NCBI GenBank assembly: GCA_035578175.1
Contig: JAQMRL010000003.1
Span: forward strand, 55,660,672-55,724,671
Origin: Catonia carolina
Lineage: Eukaryota > Arthropoda > Insecta > Hemiptera > Achilidae
Reading direction: 5' to 3'
DNA: 64,000 bases
Below are positions 11,431-24,829 of this stretch, piece after piece. Under the pieces are notes generated by a model, which was not told where the DNA came from, made no database searches, and worked only from the letters and a program-made list of their open reading frames with translations. Position numbers and translations under genes: made by a program. Each line of letters opens with the position of its first letter. Position 1 is the first letter of the stretch.

Positions 11431-12484
11431 TACATGGCACATAAAATTAAATTTAATAAAAAATATAAGTTATATAGATATGAAATAATTTTATTTATTT
11501 ATTTATATTAGGAATTTCTAAACGATAAGAATTGGAATGAGGATACGATAAGTCCATGGTCATCAAAGGAACTGTTCCGGCTTACATACCAAACTGCAAT
11601 ATTACGTAGAAGCATACTCTTGGTTAAATAGGAAATGAAGAATAAAAGAAGGAAGGAATTTCCTTTTACTTTATGAATGTAAAGGTTCTGTAGTTCATAA
11701 TGTGTTTCCTCTATACACCTCAAGTTAGAAATAATCACGTACAGTACAGTAATATTCCGTAGACATATTGGAAATAAATTTCAGATATTTAAATATTAAT
11801 AAAATGCAATATACAGACAAAATTGTGAATGAATTTGAATAAAATACTGTTATAGAATATTATTATTCTAGTGTTAGTTTCCTTTACTTTTCTGATAGAG
11901 TATAAACAAAAGAACGAACAATCGTCGGTTGACTTAGTCAGTTACTTGCATTTCATAATAACGGTTAAAATCTAAGCTAGTCAGCACTGACAAACAAACC
12001 TAAATTATTTCTTTGATACTGTGTACTGTTAGTATACCGAGACTTCGTTATAAAAGTAGAACTAACAACATACAGCAGAAGAAATATCAGCCATGTCTAG
12101 CAGTAGTAACTACAACTGTCTTTATCGAACACATACGCACACAGACTGTCAGCTGTTGAATGAGTACGTCTTGCAAGTAGTATTCTATATTACAGACCCA
12201 CACATGATTACACAGATAACCATAAAAAACTTGTACAATTATTTATATTTGCAAGAACACGGCACAAATTTATACAAATGCGTACTCTTCTTAAACAACC
12301 TAACGGAATCACAGCTTACAAGAAACTTTTTCTACTAATTCCCAAATAAAACAATTTGCTTAAATCGAAAAAAATTAATTTTACAACAAACATTCACTTG
12401 AACGAGAGACGTCGGAAATTTTCACAAAATATCTAGTACGACGCAAAAACAACGATGAGGGTATAGAATAATAATAAAAAAAAA
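11431..12484. other. No gene seen
   Basis: AT-rich; open frames at 11508-11738 and 12093-12338 carry no family motif. Confidence 0.4.
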
Positions 12485-13420
12485 TGGTGTGAAACACTCA
12501 CACGACTTTCTCTTCCCAATGATAATAATGAATAATATAACCTAACATTAGTAACAAAACATTAGAAATAAATTTAAAAAAATAATAACCTCAAAAAATA
12601 TAACTATTTTAATCATGAGTGAATGATGCAAAATGAAAACCAACCTCAGTTTGGCTTAATAATACGGAACATCACATTTTGACGCTGAACTAGGCTCTGT
12701 AGAGAAAAATGCTTAAAATAAAAATTTTAGATCTTTTAATTTCCCATAAATTTGATTTTATACACTTTTGTCGTAAAATGCATACTAACTAAGGCCGTAA
12801 TGTTAAACAATTTAATTTTACAGATTTTCATTAAAAAAAAAGAAAACCGCTAATTACCGCTAAACTAAGTGATATACAAAACAATTTTCGAAATAAAAAT
12901 TGTAGGTTTTTAAATTTTCTAAATATTTTATTATACACATTTTCCGCTAAAATGTATACTACAGCCGCAATCTTAAAAAAAACAATTTTTTTACGAGAAA
13001 ACCTCCCTAAAAATTTCAGCAGACTTGGCGCCTACCTTATCTTGTAGAGCATAAAAAATGTAGATAGAAAATGAGGCGATTTTTAAAAAAAATCGTAAAA
13101 GCCGTTCATGAGAAAATCACAAAAAAGTGAAAAATGACAATAAACTATTTCCGGTTGACCGATTTTGATGAAAATATTCGTGTTGGGTTCTCTAATAGTA
13201 CGTGTCTTAAGTTTCGAATTTCAACTTCGTACGATGTTCCGTTCTTGAGATATGTCCACATACACACGCGCGCGTGCACGCACGCACACACACAGGCCAA
13301 TCGCTAAAAACATTTTTTTTGGGTTCAGGGGGTCTGAAAACGTGTAGATCCGGCAAAAACTCGATTTCGAAAAATCGACATGAAAACAATACTTTCCTAT
13401 TTATTCATATAGAAAGTAAA
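12485..13420 (-). mobile_element. Element H, copy A
   Basis: Begins with the hairpin GTGTGAAACACTCACAC, then ACTTTCTCTTCCCAATG, and ends with a degenerate TATAGAAAGTAAA. It holds the block GATATGTCCACATACACACG with a CA/CG microsatellite near 13258-13295. No coding capacity. Orientation is assigned by placing the hairpin at the 3' end, by analogy with Helentrons; that assignment is inference. Confidence 0.85.
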
Positions 13421-13572
13421 CTAGTAAAGTTATTCAAAACTATAAAAAAATAAATTATAAACCCAAAAATATCCTGCACAATTTTCCCGAAATATTATTC
13501 TTGTATACGTTACAAGGGGTTAATTTGTTTACGAATAATTTCGTAAAAAAAAAGAACACTTCACATATCATC

Positions 13573-13728
13573 CCGCCACCAAGAGAGTTATTAATGAGCT
13601 ACACCGGGAAAGTAGAAGGTCCCGGGTACGATTCCCGGCTAAGGTATGAAAATTTCAACTAGTTAAACCCACCGATCTATACCTACGACTCGTGATGGTG
13701 TTGCAGCTTTAAACAAACCACAAAAAAA
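13573..13728 (+). mobile_element. SINE-1, degenerate
   Basis: B box GGTACGATTCCCGGC, body GTTGCAGCTTTAAACAAA and A-rich tail; the head is diverged. Confidence 0.8.
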
Positions 13729-14092
13729 GTCAAACTGTTTTTGCATCCAACTTATTCCCATGATACTGGTTCTGTCACCCATGAATATTAAAGACTGATT
13801 TGGTAGCGATTGGAAAATCAATTCTCTAATCTATTAACCCGAATTCAATAGTTACATCTTCCTTTTATTTTGATTTAACTTCACAGTTTTTCATCTTTGA
13901 TCATTCGTCCACCGAATTGTTCAGAAATCCTTCATCTATTTTACATAATCTGTTAAATAATGAAGTTTGTTTAGCATATTTTAAAAATGGTTAAGTATAT
14001 TTCGACATAATAACCTTTTTTTAAATATATTTCATAAAACGAAAACAGTTTTATTTTCCAGAATGGATGTAGCCTACGTCTTTTTTCAGCCT

Positions 14093-14225
14093 GGGGGGGG
14101 GGGGGGGGGAGTAAAAGTTATTGTGTGCAACCGTTAGCGTCCTAACTCAAGCTCAGGAAACAGTCTAGGTTTGATTCCCGACTGGGATTTGTACGTATCC
14201 TAACTGTTTATGTTCTGAAAATATT
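14093..14225 (+). mobile_element. SINE-like remnant after a 17-G run
   Basis: Seventeen guanines (14093-14109) precede a tRNA-like stretch containing AGGTTTGATTCCCGACTGGG. The G run probably expanded from the SINE head. Confidence 0.6.
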
Positions 14226-16418
14226 TAAAACCCAACGTAATCACTAACAGTCTAATCTCATACAACTGTTTTCTTTTTTTTATAAATGCGAAGAAAGTTT
14301 TGATTTTTATAATAATGAATTAGGTTCAAGATGTAATTACGTACTTTCGTAGATGTTAATTATTTTCGTTATAATTATCTTTCTACCAATCATCTTCAGT
14401 CAAAATATTACTGTAGAAGTATATAAATATAAGAAGTTCAAAATAATTTCAGTGCAACCGGATGTCGCTGTAAGAAATAAAATGGCTGGTTAACAAGCAC
14501 ACGAGTAATTCAGGGACGCAGAAATTACATTTTACGACCAAGCTACTACGTTTAGTAAACAATAAAATTATTTGTATTTACTTCCGACTGAAAGCCCTCG
14601 TTGTTCTTTTTTTTGCTTCAAGTTCAGAGAGAAATAAATGCAGTGCCATTAAATTTTATTTTATTTCTAAAAGAAATAACGTACGACATAACGGTGCTGT
14701 TTCGAGCAATACAACAACCAATGACCGATCCGATGATGGATATTTTAAATGCAACCGCCATCTCCATTGCTCTGTCTTCGTAAGCTGTACCAGAATATAG
14801 CGCCGTAGTCGTACACATATTGCAAAGTCTTAACGGGTCAGTATGCGTGACAGAATATCGGCTGTCGCTACTTTTTTAAACTACGGGGAAAACCAGTAAA
14901 GCTTGTTCTTTCTATTCTTACCATGGATACAATCCACAACTATCTTGTTAACCTTATGCACACAGATAAAAAGGATTCTGATGAAACGGTCGCGTATTTT
15001 AAGAAGTAAACGGTATGGTACCCGATTGAACCGTACGCCAAGACCACTGACATACAACTTCTGTCTCACGTTTGACACAATTCTATTATTCCACGTACTA
15101 CTATAAAGAAATCAAACAAGTTTAATTGAATATTATTATCCAAGATAATTACAAATAGCCATAAAAAATATAAAGCCAATAAAATCAAAAAAATTATTTT
15201 CAAAGGATATCAAAATCATGACAGACATGGGTAGATTGGTTCCAATTTATGACGAAACAACAGTACGTATTTATACATTGTTTTAGAGATAATATTGATC
15301 ACTGAAAGTATTATCCGTTTTGAAAAATCGCTATCAAAATTCGGAGGTATTAAGTCACAGGACTTTTTATCTACGAAACAAATCTACCTAAAACCTCTAT
15401 AAAAGAACTACTTAACATTTTTTGACATTTACTTATACGAAAAGGCTAATTACCGTTTACACGCCATTTCAAATCCTCGCCACCGTAAAGTAGAATGTTC
15501 TAATGTTGCAAAGCCGATGAAACGGCACAGAAAAAAGTGTAGTTCTTGCATGCTAAGTCAAATAGTTGTAGGATTTATGAACAAACTTTTAGGTGAAATT
15601 AACATTATACTATTTTTCAGGGCTGATGAGCTCTGAACGTACGCATTGCCTCCTACCTACTTCATATTTAGCCAATGACTTGCCAGCAACGTTACAAACA
15701 TTTGCTCTCGTAGCTCTGTTATATATTTCTTCAGCCATTTTTTTGGTATTTCAATAACAATTAAAACTATGAACATACAATCGGCTGATTATGTTATCAA
15801 GTGTTGCATGTTAACGCGCTTTAAAATCAATGTGTTCAGTACGAGATGCAAGACACGAGCGAACTACTGCGGCTCATATACGCACGCGCACGCTATGTTT
15901 ATCAGGCACAATCTGACAACAATGGCAAACGTTATCATTGGTCTAAACCCGCGGAACAGCAGAGCTCATCAACCGTGAATAGCATTGTAATTAGTTATCT
16001 CCTTTAAATACATTACGGGCAGATCTAGAATTGGTCTGAGAGTGCACACGTGTCTGTAAAGAAAAACTGCTGCAGAGGGAGGGGCCTGGAACAATTTTTA
16101 GAAGTTCACTTTATTTTACTGCATTGGGCCCTGCAAATTCCATGGTACATCAACAACACCTATCTATATCTACGCCGATCTTAATATCGACACTGTGAAA
16201 CAAACTATATTAAAATTCAGCTGTAAATATGAAGAAAGACTCGACCATCATCCAAACTTCCTGGTTCTGAATCTGGTAAACAAGATTGATACCGGGTTTT
16301 CAACATTGAAAACACACAGTGTTTCCGATTTAAGTTGTAGTTTAATAAACATTGTTAAGAGTTATTATCATTTTTTTTTCTAACTGATGTACTTTCTTCT
16401 AAGTAATTTTAAACTTAA
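14226..16418. other. No recognised gene
   Basis: Open frames on both strands at 14600-15110 have no family motifs. A relatively GC-richer patch lies at 15830-15970. Nothing can be named. Confidence 0.35.
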
Positions 16419-16647
16419 AAACTAATTATTCTTAGCCACCTAACCCTTTGACCGAACTTCACTTTATCAACTTATAAATTGAGATCTACCTAACCCCTTT
16501 GGCGGCCGAACTTCACCCTATGGCAAAGAGCGCCCGCACTTTTATGGTTCTGATCCGCTTATGTATTCTGATCCACCTACCCCTGTGATGCGAGACACGA
16601 AAGCGGCGCTAAGCGCCGCTGGAGTGGCGAGTTAATTTACTAAAATT
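16419..16647 (+). repeat. Repeat X, copy 2 (perfect GC palindrome)
   Basis: Same block order as 11193-11430. Near 16602-16620 it has AGCGGCGC-taa-GCGCCGCT, a perfect 8-bp-stem hairpin followed by GGAGTGGCGAGTT. Copy 1 keeps only the right half of that palindrome (GCGCCGCTGG). Confidence 0.8.
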
Positions 16648-17277
16648 ACTGATTGTACTATTTCGTGCGAACAGATTGTAATGTAGCAGACTTGTAAATT
16701 TAAAAAAAAATACTGTATTGAGATCACTTGAAAGCAGGAAACCGCTTTTAAATTTTGCCATTAGACAGCCGGGTTTTTTTCTGGAAAATGTAATTTTAGA
16801 CAAATACAATAATTTGGTACGAATATATTTTTCTATGGTTTGTCATACTTCAGGGCGGGGAATCCGTCACTGAAATACTGGATTCTATTGAGCAGACACA
16901 CACGGTTTGTGAATGAAGTAACGATATCAACACAGGGAGAAAAATAAACGGTTTACAAAAACCCTGCCATACTTTTAATCTAATGAGAAAGGCAACCTCT
17001 CGCATCTTTGTAATTAAATAAAACCTTCATTAGCTTGGCCCAGCTTTTAAAAATTTTACCTGAACCTCCATTACCTAATACAGTTCTTAAATTTTCTTTT
17101 ACTTCGGACAGAATTTACAAAAATATGTCATCAGCATTTAAATTCAACTGAGTGCGGTTTATGTGTCTATAGACATTCCATGTTACCTAGAAACTAAAAA
17201 CTAGCACATCAAATTTAATTATAGACAAAAAATACTACTTCTAAACAAAACACAGTTTTTGGTTCTTTTAACATACG
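16648..17277. other. No gene seen
   Basis: AT-rich; a 66-codon minus-strand open frame at 16609-16809 is without motifs. Confidence 0.4.
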
Positions 17278-17417
17278 TCTGTTTTGCAGTTACTGCTAAT
17301 GCAAACGATGCAGGAAGATAAATGAATAATGAGCGACGAAAAAATGGCAGACCTAACCGGGAATCAAACCCAGCGTAGAAGCCAGTCGCGGTGACTACTA
17401 CAACCAAGAGGCGGCCA
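17278..17417 (-). mobile_element. SINE-3, minus orientation
   Basis: Reverse complement: GGCCGCCTCTTGGTTGTAGT head, GGTTTGATTCCCGGTTAGG B box, then a body with CATCGTTTGCATTAGCAG. Confidence 0.8.
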
Positions 17418-18415
17418 ATAAAGCGCATGATTATCTTATCTGACAAAAGAAACAATTTATCAGTTACATAATAGTCCTACAAAAATGTTTTCCTGTTTTA
17501 AAAAAGTTTTCTTTGGAATTTATTTAGTATTCCAAATGATAAGATGACTGACAACATAGCATTTTACAACGTAAGCGAAATCGAACGAAGTATTTTTCCA
17601 TAATAATGAAATATTAAATCAAGGATAAAATTAGCGATAACGAAGCCGTCTTAAAAAATTCTGATTGAACGATGTTAAGTAACAATAGTTAAACTAGGAA
17701 TAGCAGTACAATGACACAAAAATGTTGTGCAATGACTTACTACTTTCTTTAAACCTTATAATATTTGCATGTGTAAGGCGTATAAGAGTTTTAATAACAG
17801 GTACTTTTAACTTTAACAATAATATAAATAATAATTGCGGATTATGTCCTTGGCCCAACTACTGGCGAAACGAATATTAATAAAAAATTTCTCAAGAATA
17901 TTCACGCTAATACATTTTCGTTACGTAAGTTACATGCAGTGAAAAAAATTAATTCATAATCGCAAGTGGCTAAATTATTCGTAACTAAAATAAATTTAAT
18001 TCAATCCACAATGGTGCGGCCTTTAACATTACTCCCAACGAGCATTTTCTACACTGGAAAAATTAAAAGCTCTAACTGTAAAAACACTAAATTAAATTTT
18101 CAAATGATATAAAGGCCTCCTTGGTTACCCTAGCTATTCACCTGATATAGACGTAACGTTTTGATTACGTAACATCGGATGGGCAAGCAACTGTATGGTG
18201 ACCCTTGTTCAAAATCACGATAAGAATAATTTAACGAAAGGAGCTATTAAATTAGGTGATTTAAAATAAAACAGCTTAAGGGTATAAAAATAAAATAAAA
18301 CAAAATAGTACAACAAACGAAAAAGTTCCTTAGAATGAAAATAAACCACATCTTCACAGTTTTGAATTATTCTATTCTCAATTACAATTACAAAAATATA
18401 GCTTAACGACCTTAG
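17418..18415. other. No gene seen
   Basis: AT-rich sequence; nothing recognised. Confidence 0.4.
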
Positions 18416-18692
18416 CGGGCAGGCGAAGTGTTAAATTAATTGCACTCAATCTGTTCGTTTCAGGGCTACAAAAAATAGTTCTGTTTCTTATCACATATAT
18501 TCACCCTGTGGTGAATGAAATGAAGGTGTTATTTGCAGGGTAGAAAGAAGGTGCTTTTCAGAGTGCCTGGCACGCTGATAAGCATACTCTTTCGACTCAG
18601 TGAGGAAGGCAATAGTAAACCACCTCACTCCTCGTTTTACTTAGTAAAAACTCTACAGGTTCAAACCAGCCATTCGGCTGATGACCTAAACA
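18416..18692 (+). mobile_element. R1 repeat with internal deletion
   Basis: Runs from GGGCAGGCGAAGTGTTAAAT to CCATTCGGCTGATGACC. Compared with 28157-28550 it lacks about 130 bp between TTATCACAT and ATTCACC. Confidence 0.9.
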
Positions 18693-19422
18693 AACTCGAA
18701 AGTAATTAAGACGTTTAAAACCAATCTAAAAAATAAATTAAATCAATATGCTACGAAATTTTACAAAAAAAAACTGTCCAAAAATCCAGCACAAATCACA
18801 TCAATGAATAAGTACCCATGAAGGACAAAATAATTAAGTAAAAAAGCCTTGAAAATTTTGTACGCTTATAGGCTTACAAAAAAAAATTCAGTTGATATCT
18901 AAAAATACATTTTGTGAACCATTACATTATGTTTACATATTACATTTACTTACATTATGTTAAATTGCAATTACAAGGAGAATGTGGAAAGTACACCAGT
19001 GTATATAATTAAAAACAAAACAATGACCCATTAATAATAATTTTAATACGAGAGATGTTGCAAACAATTTACAAATTTAGAATAAGAATAACAACAAAGA
19101 AGTTTGTATAAAGAAGGCTGTCTATCTTCTTTGAACTTGAGAACTCCAATTTTAGGCTACACAAAGAAAAACGAGCAGAAAATAAATGACTGAAGCCATT
19201 AAATAGATGCATGACGGACATGGCCGATTTAACTTGGTGGACATTTTTTGTCTCTTCTTCAAGAACAGGTATCGCTTTATTATATTGATTCATTGTATTA
19301 GAAGTTTTTATATTTATAAAAGAGAAAAAAACAAAATAGGGCAATCAAATGAGTCCAGACGCATAACACAAGAAAAATAAACAACATACTGACAAAAATA
19401 TACAACGTAATTATGAGCAGAT
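18693..19422. other. No gene seen
   Basis: AT-rich; a 91-codon minus-strand frame (19069-19344) carries no recognisable domain. Confidence 0.4.
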
Positions 19423-19592
19423 CGCTTTCGTAGCGTAGTGGTTAGCACACTAGCCTACAAAACGGAAGGTCTTGGGTTCGATTCCAGGCTAAGGTCGGGA
19501 AATTCGTATTAAAGGTCAACACCCAGTTCCAGTTCCTAATTGACCGTAGTTTCTAATGACCAAGCTGTTAATGCAACTTAAAAACAAAAAAA
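19423..19592 (+). mobile_element. SINE-1
   Basis: Head CGCTTTCGTAGCGTAGTGG, B box GGTTCGATTCCAGGC, tail GTTAATGCAACTTAAAAAC plus A run. Confidence 0.9.
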
Positions 19593-21090
19593 CGAGCAAT
19601 CAAGGATGAAGGGAAATCTAGATTAAATTAAAACCTATGATGTCGCATAAAAATAAATCTATATTTTTATTTAATAAACAAAATTCAACAAATAAACTTC
19701 TTCGTTGTTATTGTTATTCTAAATTTATGAAATAATAATATATATTTTATTAATATAATATTTAACAATTTAATTTTTTTTTTTTATGTAACAAAAGCAC
19801 AAAATCAGTTGACATAGGATTGGATTAATCAATTGCTTGATTACAGAAAAATAAAAATCATGTTTTCTTTCGATAATACGGTAGAAAAAACGAGACGCTC
19901 GCATAAAATTTGCTATTAATTTAAAAAAAAAATTATTAAAATATTAACCGGACGGATTTTCACACAGCACAACATAATACTTGCACTAAACATAAATATC
20001 AGTATCGACTTACCAACTAAAAGTGAAAAATGCAGCCTGGCACAGAAAAATTAAAAATTGAATCGACTTTCAGATTTTGACACCGTATATAGGATGAAAT
20101 ATGTGTTTTCCAGTTGTTTCAAAATCACGTTTCCAAAAAACTAACTTTAATTAATAAAGGGATTTAATGTGACGTATTCTCTTTTCCAAATATCATTTTA
20201 AATAACTTTTTTTAAAGTTATGGTAGACTTCTCAGAATTGATAAATGATATTATAACCAAAATTACGGAGTTTGTTCAACACGTTAAAATTTTAGTACCA
20301 GAGAAATTGAAATATATGCATTAAACCTTTTGAGAAAAAGTTATGTGATATTTCCAGTGGATTGCAGACACTTGAGGTTTTTTTTTAAAAAAAACCCCTG
20401 GTTTCATTTCAACCAATAAAATTGCCGACGTACGGAACTAAAATAAAGCAAGTCTACAAAATAAAGTCTCATCTTTTACATGTCTGGAAAAATGAGACAA
20501 AAAATTAACAATGCGTTTATATAGGAAGTCGGGCTGCTAAAATTAACCGTTCAGATTTCGTTTACTGGTCATTTGCGTTCAAGGAGCATCCTTTCGCAAA
20601 GTCTAGTCTTCAAATAGAACACAACAGTAAATACCTTAAAACAATAAGAAGGGAAAGTTATATGTTGCAAACACGTGACAAAAACAATCACGCCAACGCC
20701 ACGCTCAATAAAACACATGGTACGGTTATTGCAAAAGAATTACTACTGCAAGAACTTTGTTGAAATATCATGTAACATTAAAGGAACACTAATCTATACG
20801 TGGTTAGAAAAAAGAAACGCTCAACAAACTTAAACCAAATCGTAAAACCGACTTCTTTAAGACTTCTTGTCATATATCCAACATATGTTCCAACGACATT
20901 TTCCAATACGTAACATATGCAATATTGTATATAATATTGGATGTGCAACAAAGTGGGGGAGCAATTTGTGAAGCATGATGTCTGCACGTAAAATAGCAAT
21001 AGTTTTACATAAGCTGATTTCTTTAGAAACAAAAGCACTTATGTTGGTAGAAATATTCTTTTTTTATTGTTCTCGATTATAAACTAACAT
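19593..21090. other. No gene seen
   Basis: AT-rich; A/T homopolymer palindrome near 20377-20399. Nothing coding recognised. Confidence 0.4.
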
Positions 21091-21093
21091 TTT

Positions 21094-21980
21094 TATTTTC
21101 TCTTGACTATATGAATATATAGGAAGGAAAGTATTGTTTTTATGTTGATTTTTCCAAATCGAGTTTTCACCGGATCTGCACGATTTCAGAACCCCTGAAC
21201 CCAAAAAACATGTTTTTAGCGATTGGTCTGTGTGTGTGAACAGAATATCTCTAAACTTAAGTTAGATACCACTAGAGGACCCGACACGAACATTTTCATC
21301 AAAATCGGTCAACCGGAATTAGTAGTTTATTCGTGTCATTTTTCACTTTTTTGCGATTTTCTTAACGGCTCCTACGATTTTTTTTAAAATCGCCTCATTT
21401 ACAACATTTGTTATGCTCTACAAGATAGGGTAAGCGCCATGTATGCTGAAATTCTTGGTGAGGCTGTTTTCAAGTAAAAAAATTGTTCTTTTAAGATTGG
21501 GGCTTTAATATGCATTTTAGCGCACAAATGTATATAAATGAAGTTGTAGAGAATTTAAAATCCTAAAACTTTTACTTCAAACATATTTTTGTATAACGCT
21601 TAGTTTAGCGGTAATTAGCGATTTTCTGTTTTTTCTCACGAAAACGTGTAAAAAAAACGATTTTTTTTTTAGATTTCGGCCTTAGTATGCATTTTACGAC
21701 AAAATTGTATAACAAAATTTATAAGAAATTAAAAGATCTACGACTTTTATTTAGAGAATTTTTCTCTGCAGAGCCTAGTTAAGCGTGAGAGAGTGATTTT
21801 CCGTATTTTTAAGCCTAACTGAAGTTGATTTTCATTTTGCGTCCTTCACTCACGATTAAAATTAGGTTATGTTTATTGGGGTTAGTTTTTTGTTTATTTC
21901 TAATGTTTTATTACTAATGTTAGGTTATATTGTTAATTATTGGCATTGGCAAGAGAAAGTCGTGTGTGTTTCACACCAGA
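21094..21980 (+). mobile_element. Element H, copy B
   Basis: Opposite orientation to copies A, C, D and E. Starts TTTTCTCTTGACTATATG and ends with GGCAAGAGAAAGTCGTGTGT, then TTTCACACCAGA and a T run. Followed by an (ATT)n microsatellite at 21990-22010. Confidence 0.88.
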
Positions 21981-22189
21981 TTTTTTTCATTATTATTATT
22001 ATTATTATTATAAAATCAGCAAAATTACAATCTGTTCTGTTATAAAGGAACAAGAACAATAAGCAATTAGGTTAACAAGAAAAGAAAAATTTACAACATT
22101 AAACATTTATAATTGCTTCAGATAATCTTTTTGTAATTTTTAAAATTAATTAATTTTTAAATTATTCAAAATTGAAATAAAAATCTATA

Positions 22190-22870
22190 AAAAAATCAAT
22201 TTTGTTCAAATCTGTTACTCAAGTCCAGCTCATTGTATCTGTTGTCTTGTAAAATTATAGTCACTGTTGTCCAGTAAGTTTATCGCGAGATGATTCGGAT
22301 GTCCGTTTAGTCTTTGTTCGTATGTTTTGCTAAATCGTGTTATTTCCTGTCTTACTAAGTTACGTCCTACGTCGTTATAGATATAGTATTTGTTTCGTAT
22401 GTATCATGGTATCCTACGAGTAATCGTAAAAATTTTGTTTGAAAACGTTCTAAAATGTCAATATTGGTATTTTTTTGTTGTCTCCCAGAGTTGTATCCCG
22501 TACGTCCACACCGGCTTGAATATTGTCTTGTATAACGTCAATTTTAATTCAGTGACAGTTGTGAGCGTCTCCCAGTTAACCAAAACTTATTTCTCAATTT
22601 TAAATCCAATTGTCTTCGTTTCGTCAAAGTGTGTTTCTTCCACGTCAGTCGGTAGTCCAGAACAAACCCCAGGTACTTCACATCTTTTGACTGTGGCACT
22701 ACAATGCCATTAAGTACTAATGGTGGTCACGTTCGTCTACGTAGAGTGAATGTCAAATGGACTGACTTATTTTCATTCACCTTAATCCTCCACTTCTGTA
22801 ACCATTTTTGCAAGGAGATCATAAAATCTTGTACATACCGTGAAGCTACAATAAACTAACAAAGTACCAC
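22190..22870 (-). pseudogene. Jockey-like LINE reverse transcriptase fragment
   Basis: The minus strand reads WLQKWRIKVNENKSVHLTF, then VKYLGFVLDYRLTWKKH, then IFKPVWTYGIQLWET, and downstream NHLAINLLDN-like sequence typical of Jockey-clade C-termini. The YADD box is not present and stops or shifts interrupt it, so it is a dead 5'-truncated fragment. Confidence 0.75.
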
Positions 22871-22879
22871 TACTAGCTC

Positions 22880-24099
22880 TCTTCAGTATCTCTACTAACA
22901 GTTTGTCGTGGGAACCGTCAACGACGCGCTAGTAGATCCTGCTAGTACTAGCAACTAATAAAATAGCGTCATGGAAATATGCCTTTAATGATAATTCATT
23001 TCGCACTAGACAAATCATGTAGTAAAGTTAAATCCAAATTTGCGCTGATGACTAAATAACTAACAATGATGAGAAACCATTTCAGCAAAAAGATGTCATT
23101 TAGCGAAATAACGCATATACTAATATTCTCAAACACGCTATCCCGAATAATCTAAACTAAACGGATTCGGCTTAGGTTTTTCTCATCAGACACGTACTCA
23201 TAATACGTACAGAGACCTACTAGCAGCCTTTCAATACGTCAGTGGTACCAAATTAACAGAACGACAGCAAAAATATCATTTCATTAAGTCTAATCGAACT
23301 ATTAATAATAATACCAAGCCATGTCGATCCACCACCAGACCAGTCAGTAAACGTAACAGACCAGAGGTCTTTCAAATAAAGTACGTATACATAAAACAAA
23401 CCGGTTCTGATCCTTACTTTGTGATGTTGGCTCTGGCTGTAATTCTAAGCTCGCTAGTAAAGGTAAAATAATAATAATAATATTAATAATAATAATAATG
23501 ATAATGTATTTACGGTTCTGACTTAAGTTGAGCTGAGCTACAGCTGAATTGACTTCAACATTACCACTGGAATGTGAAGATTATAATACTGCATGGATCG
23601 TTCGATGACACCTATCGAAGCAAAACCATAGATGTATTACCAAGTGAACGAATTTACAGAAAAGAAAAAATATATAAATGTCAAGTAGTCGTTAAAAATG
23701 TTCCTTTAAATTTAATTAAACAGTTACATAAATTATTCTTCCATTAAATTTAGGAAAATGATAAAATTTAAAACTTACTTAACGTTATGACTGGTAAAAT
23801 TCAAGCCATAAACAATTATTTTAGCGATGAAAACACGTAAAATGTACTACACTTTCAAATTTATCAAAAGAAATATTTAAAAAAATTGTAACTCACAAAT
23901 TTTAAACATTTTATGTTTAATTGTCAATAAACTCTAACAAAGAAATAAAAAAATCGATGGAGATGAAAATCCACCGAAATCGGAGACCCATGGTTGAAAC
24001 CTTTGTTATACGGCACCTTTTTTAGTTACAGTCATTTAATTACAGTCATTAACAATTAACAGGTTGATTGTTAAGACTAATTTGGAACAGTGAATTTGA
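22880..24099. other. No gene seen; (AAT)n at 23468-23506
   Basis: A microsatellite of AAT units and AT-rich sequence. A short palindromic cluster GCTAGTAnnnnnCTAGTAC lies near 22930-22952. Confidence 0.4.
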
Positions 24100-24196
24100 A
24101 CATGTAATTAGTTCCAGGCGCTAGGTGGGAATCGAACCCCGGATATCCTTTATAACAACTTAGCATATGTTAACCAATGTGTCACGGAGGCAGCAT
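24100..24196 (-). mobile_element. SINE-1 fragment, minus orientation
   Basis: Contains GGTGGGAATCGAACCCCGGA (reverse of the B box) and CACGGAGGC (reverse of the head). Confidence 0.75.
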
Positions 24197-24231
24197 ATAT
24201 ACGTCATTTGTGCCAACCAATACAACAATAA

Positions 24232-24829
24232 AAAAATCACGAGTGAACCTCGCACGACTTATTCTTGCCAATGCAAATAACGAACAATATAACCAATGTT
24301 TAACTGTGAGTAAACAATGTAAAATTAAAATCATATACTAAACTAATTTTAATCATGAGTGAATGACGCAAAATAAAAATCAACCCGGGTAGAACTTAAA
24401 ACTTACAGAAAATCAAACTCCTAAAACTTATTAACTCCTAAAACTTTGATTACATACCTACTGTAAAAACACTTTTATTTGCCCTAGCATGCATATGAAG
24501 GCCGCAATCTAAAAAAAAAAAATTATACCACGAGAGCACAGGCCTTTCAAGGATTCATGGCGCTTACTGAATCTATTCCTGTTTATTTAAAGCCGCATCA
24601 TCAACATCTCTGTCATTAGCGACTACGGTGGGTTTAAACTTATGAAAATTTCCAGACTCTGGCCGGGAATCAAACTTGCTACATCCGCGTGGTTTTATTT
24701 TACCTTGTAGAGTATAGAAAATGTAGTAAACGAGGTGATTTTTATTTTTGGGTAAACTCGATTTCGAAAATGGACATAAAAACAATACTTTCCTTCCCTA
24801 TATATTCAAATAGTGCAAGTGAAAGTAAA
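24232..24829 (-). mobile_element. Element H, copy C, split by a SINE
   Basis: Starts CGAGTGAACCTCGCACGACT and ends ATTCAAATAGTGCAAGTGAA. Parts of the middle are deleted and a SINE interrupts it at 24578-24692. Confidence 0.8.
24578..24692 (-). mobile_element. SINE-1 nested in element H
   Basis: Reverse complement has CCACGCGGATGTAGCAAG, GTTTGATTCCCGGCCAGAG and ends TGATGCGGCTTTAAATAAA. Element H sequence resumes at TTTTACCTTGTAGAG. Confidence 0.8.

Noticed and set aside
12093..12338. 81-codon open frame with ATG
   Set aside because: No family motif and followed directly by non-coding AT-rich sequence and element H.
14624..15106. Overlapping open frames on both strands
   Set aside because: Opposite-strand frames mirror each other and none shows a domain.
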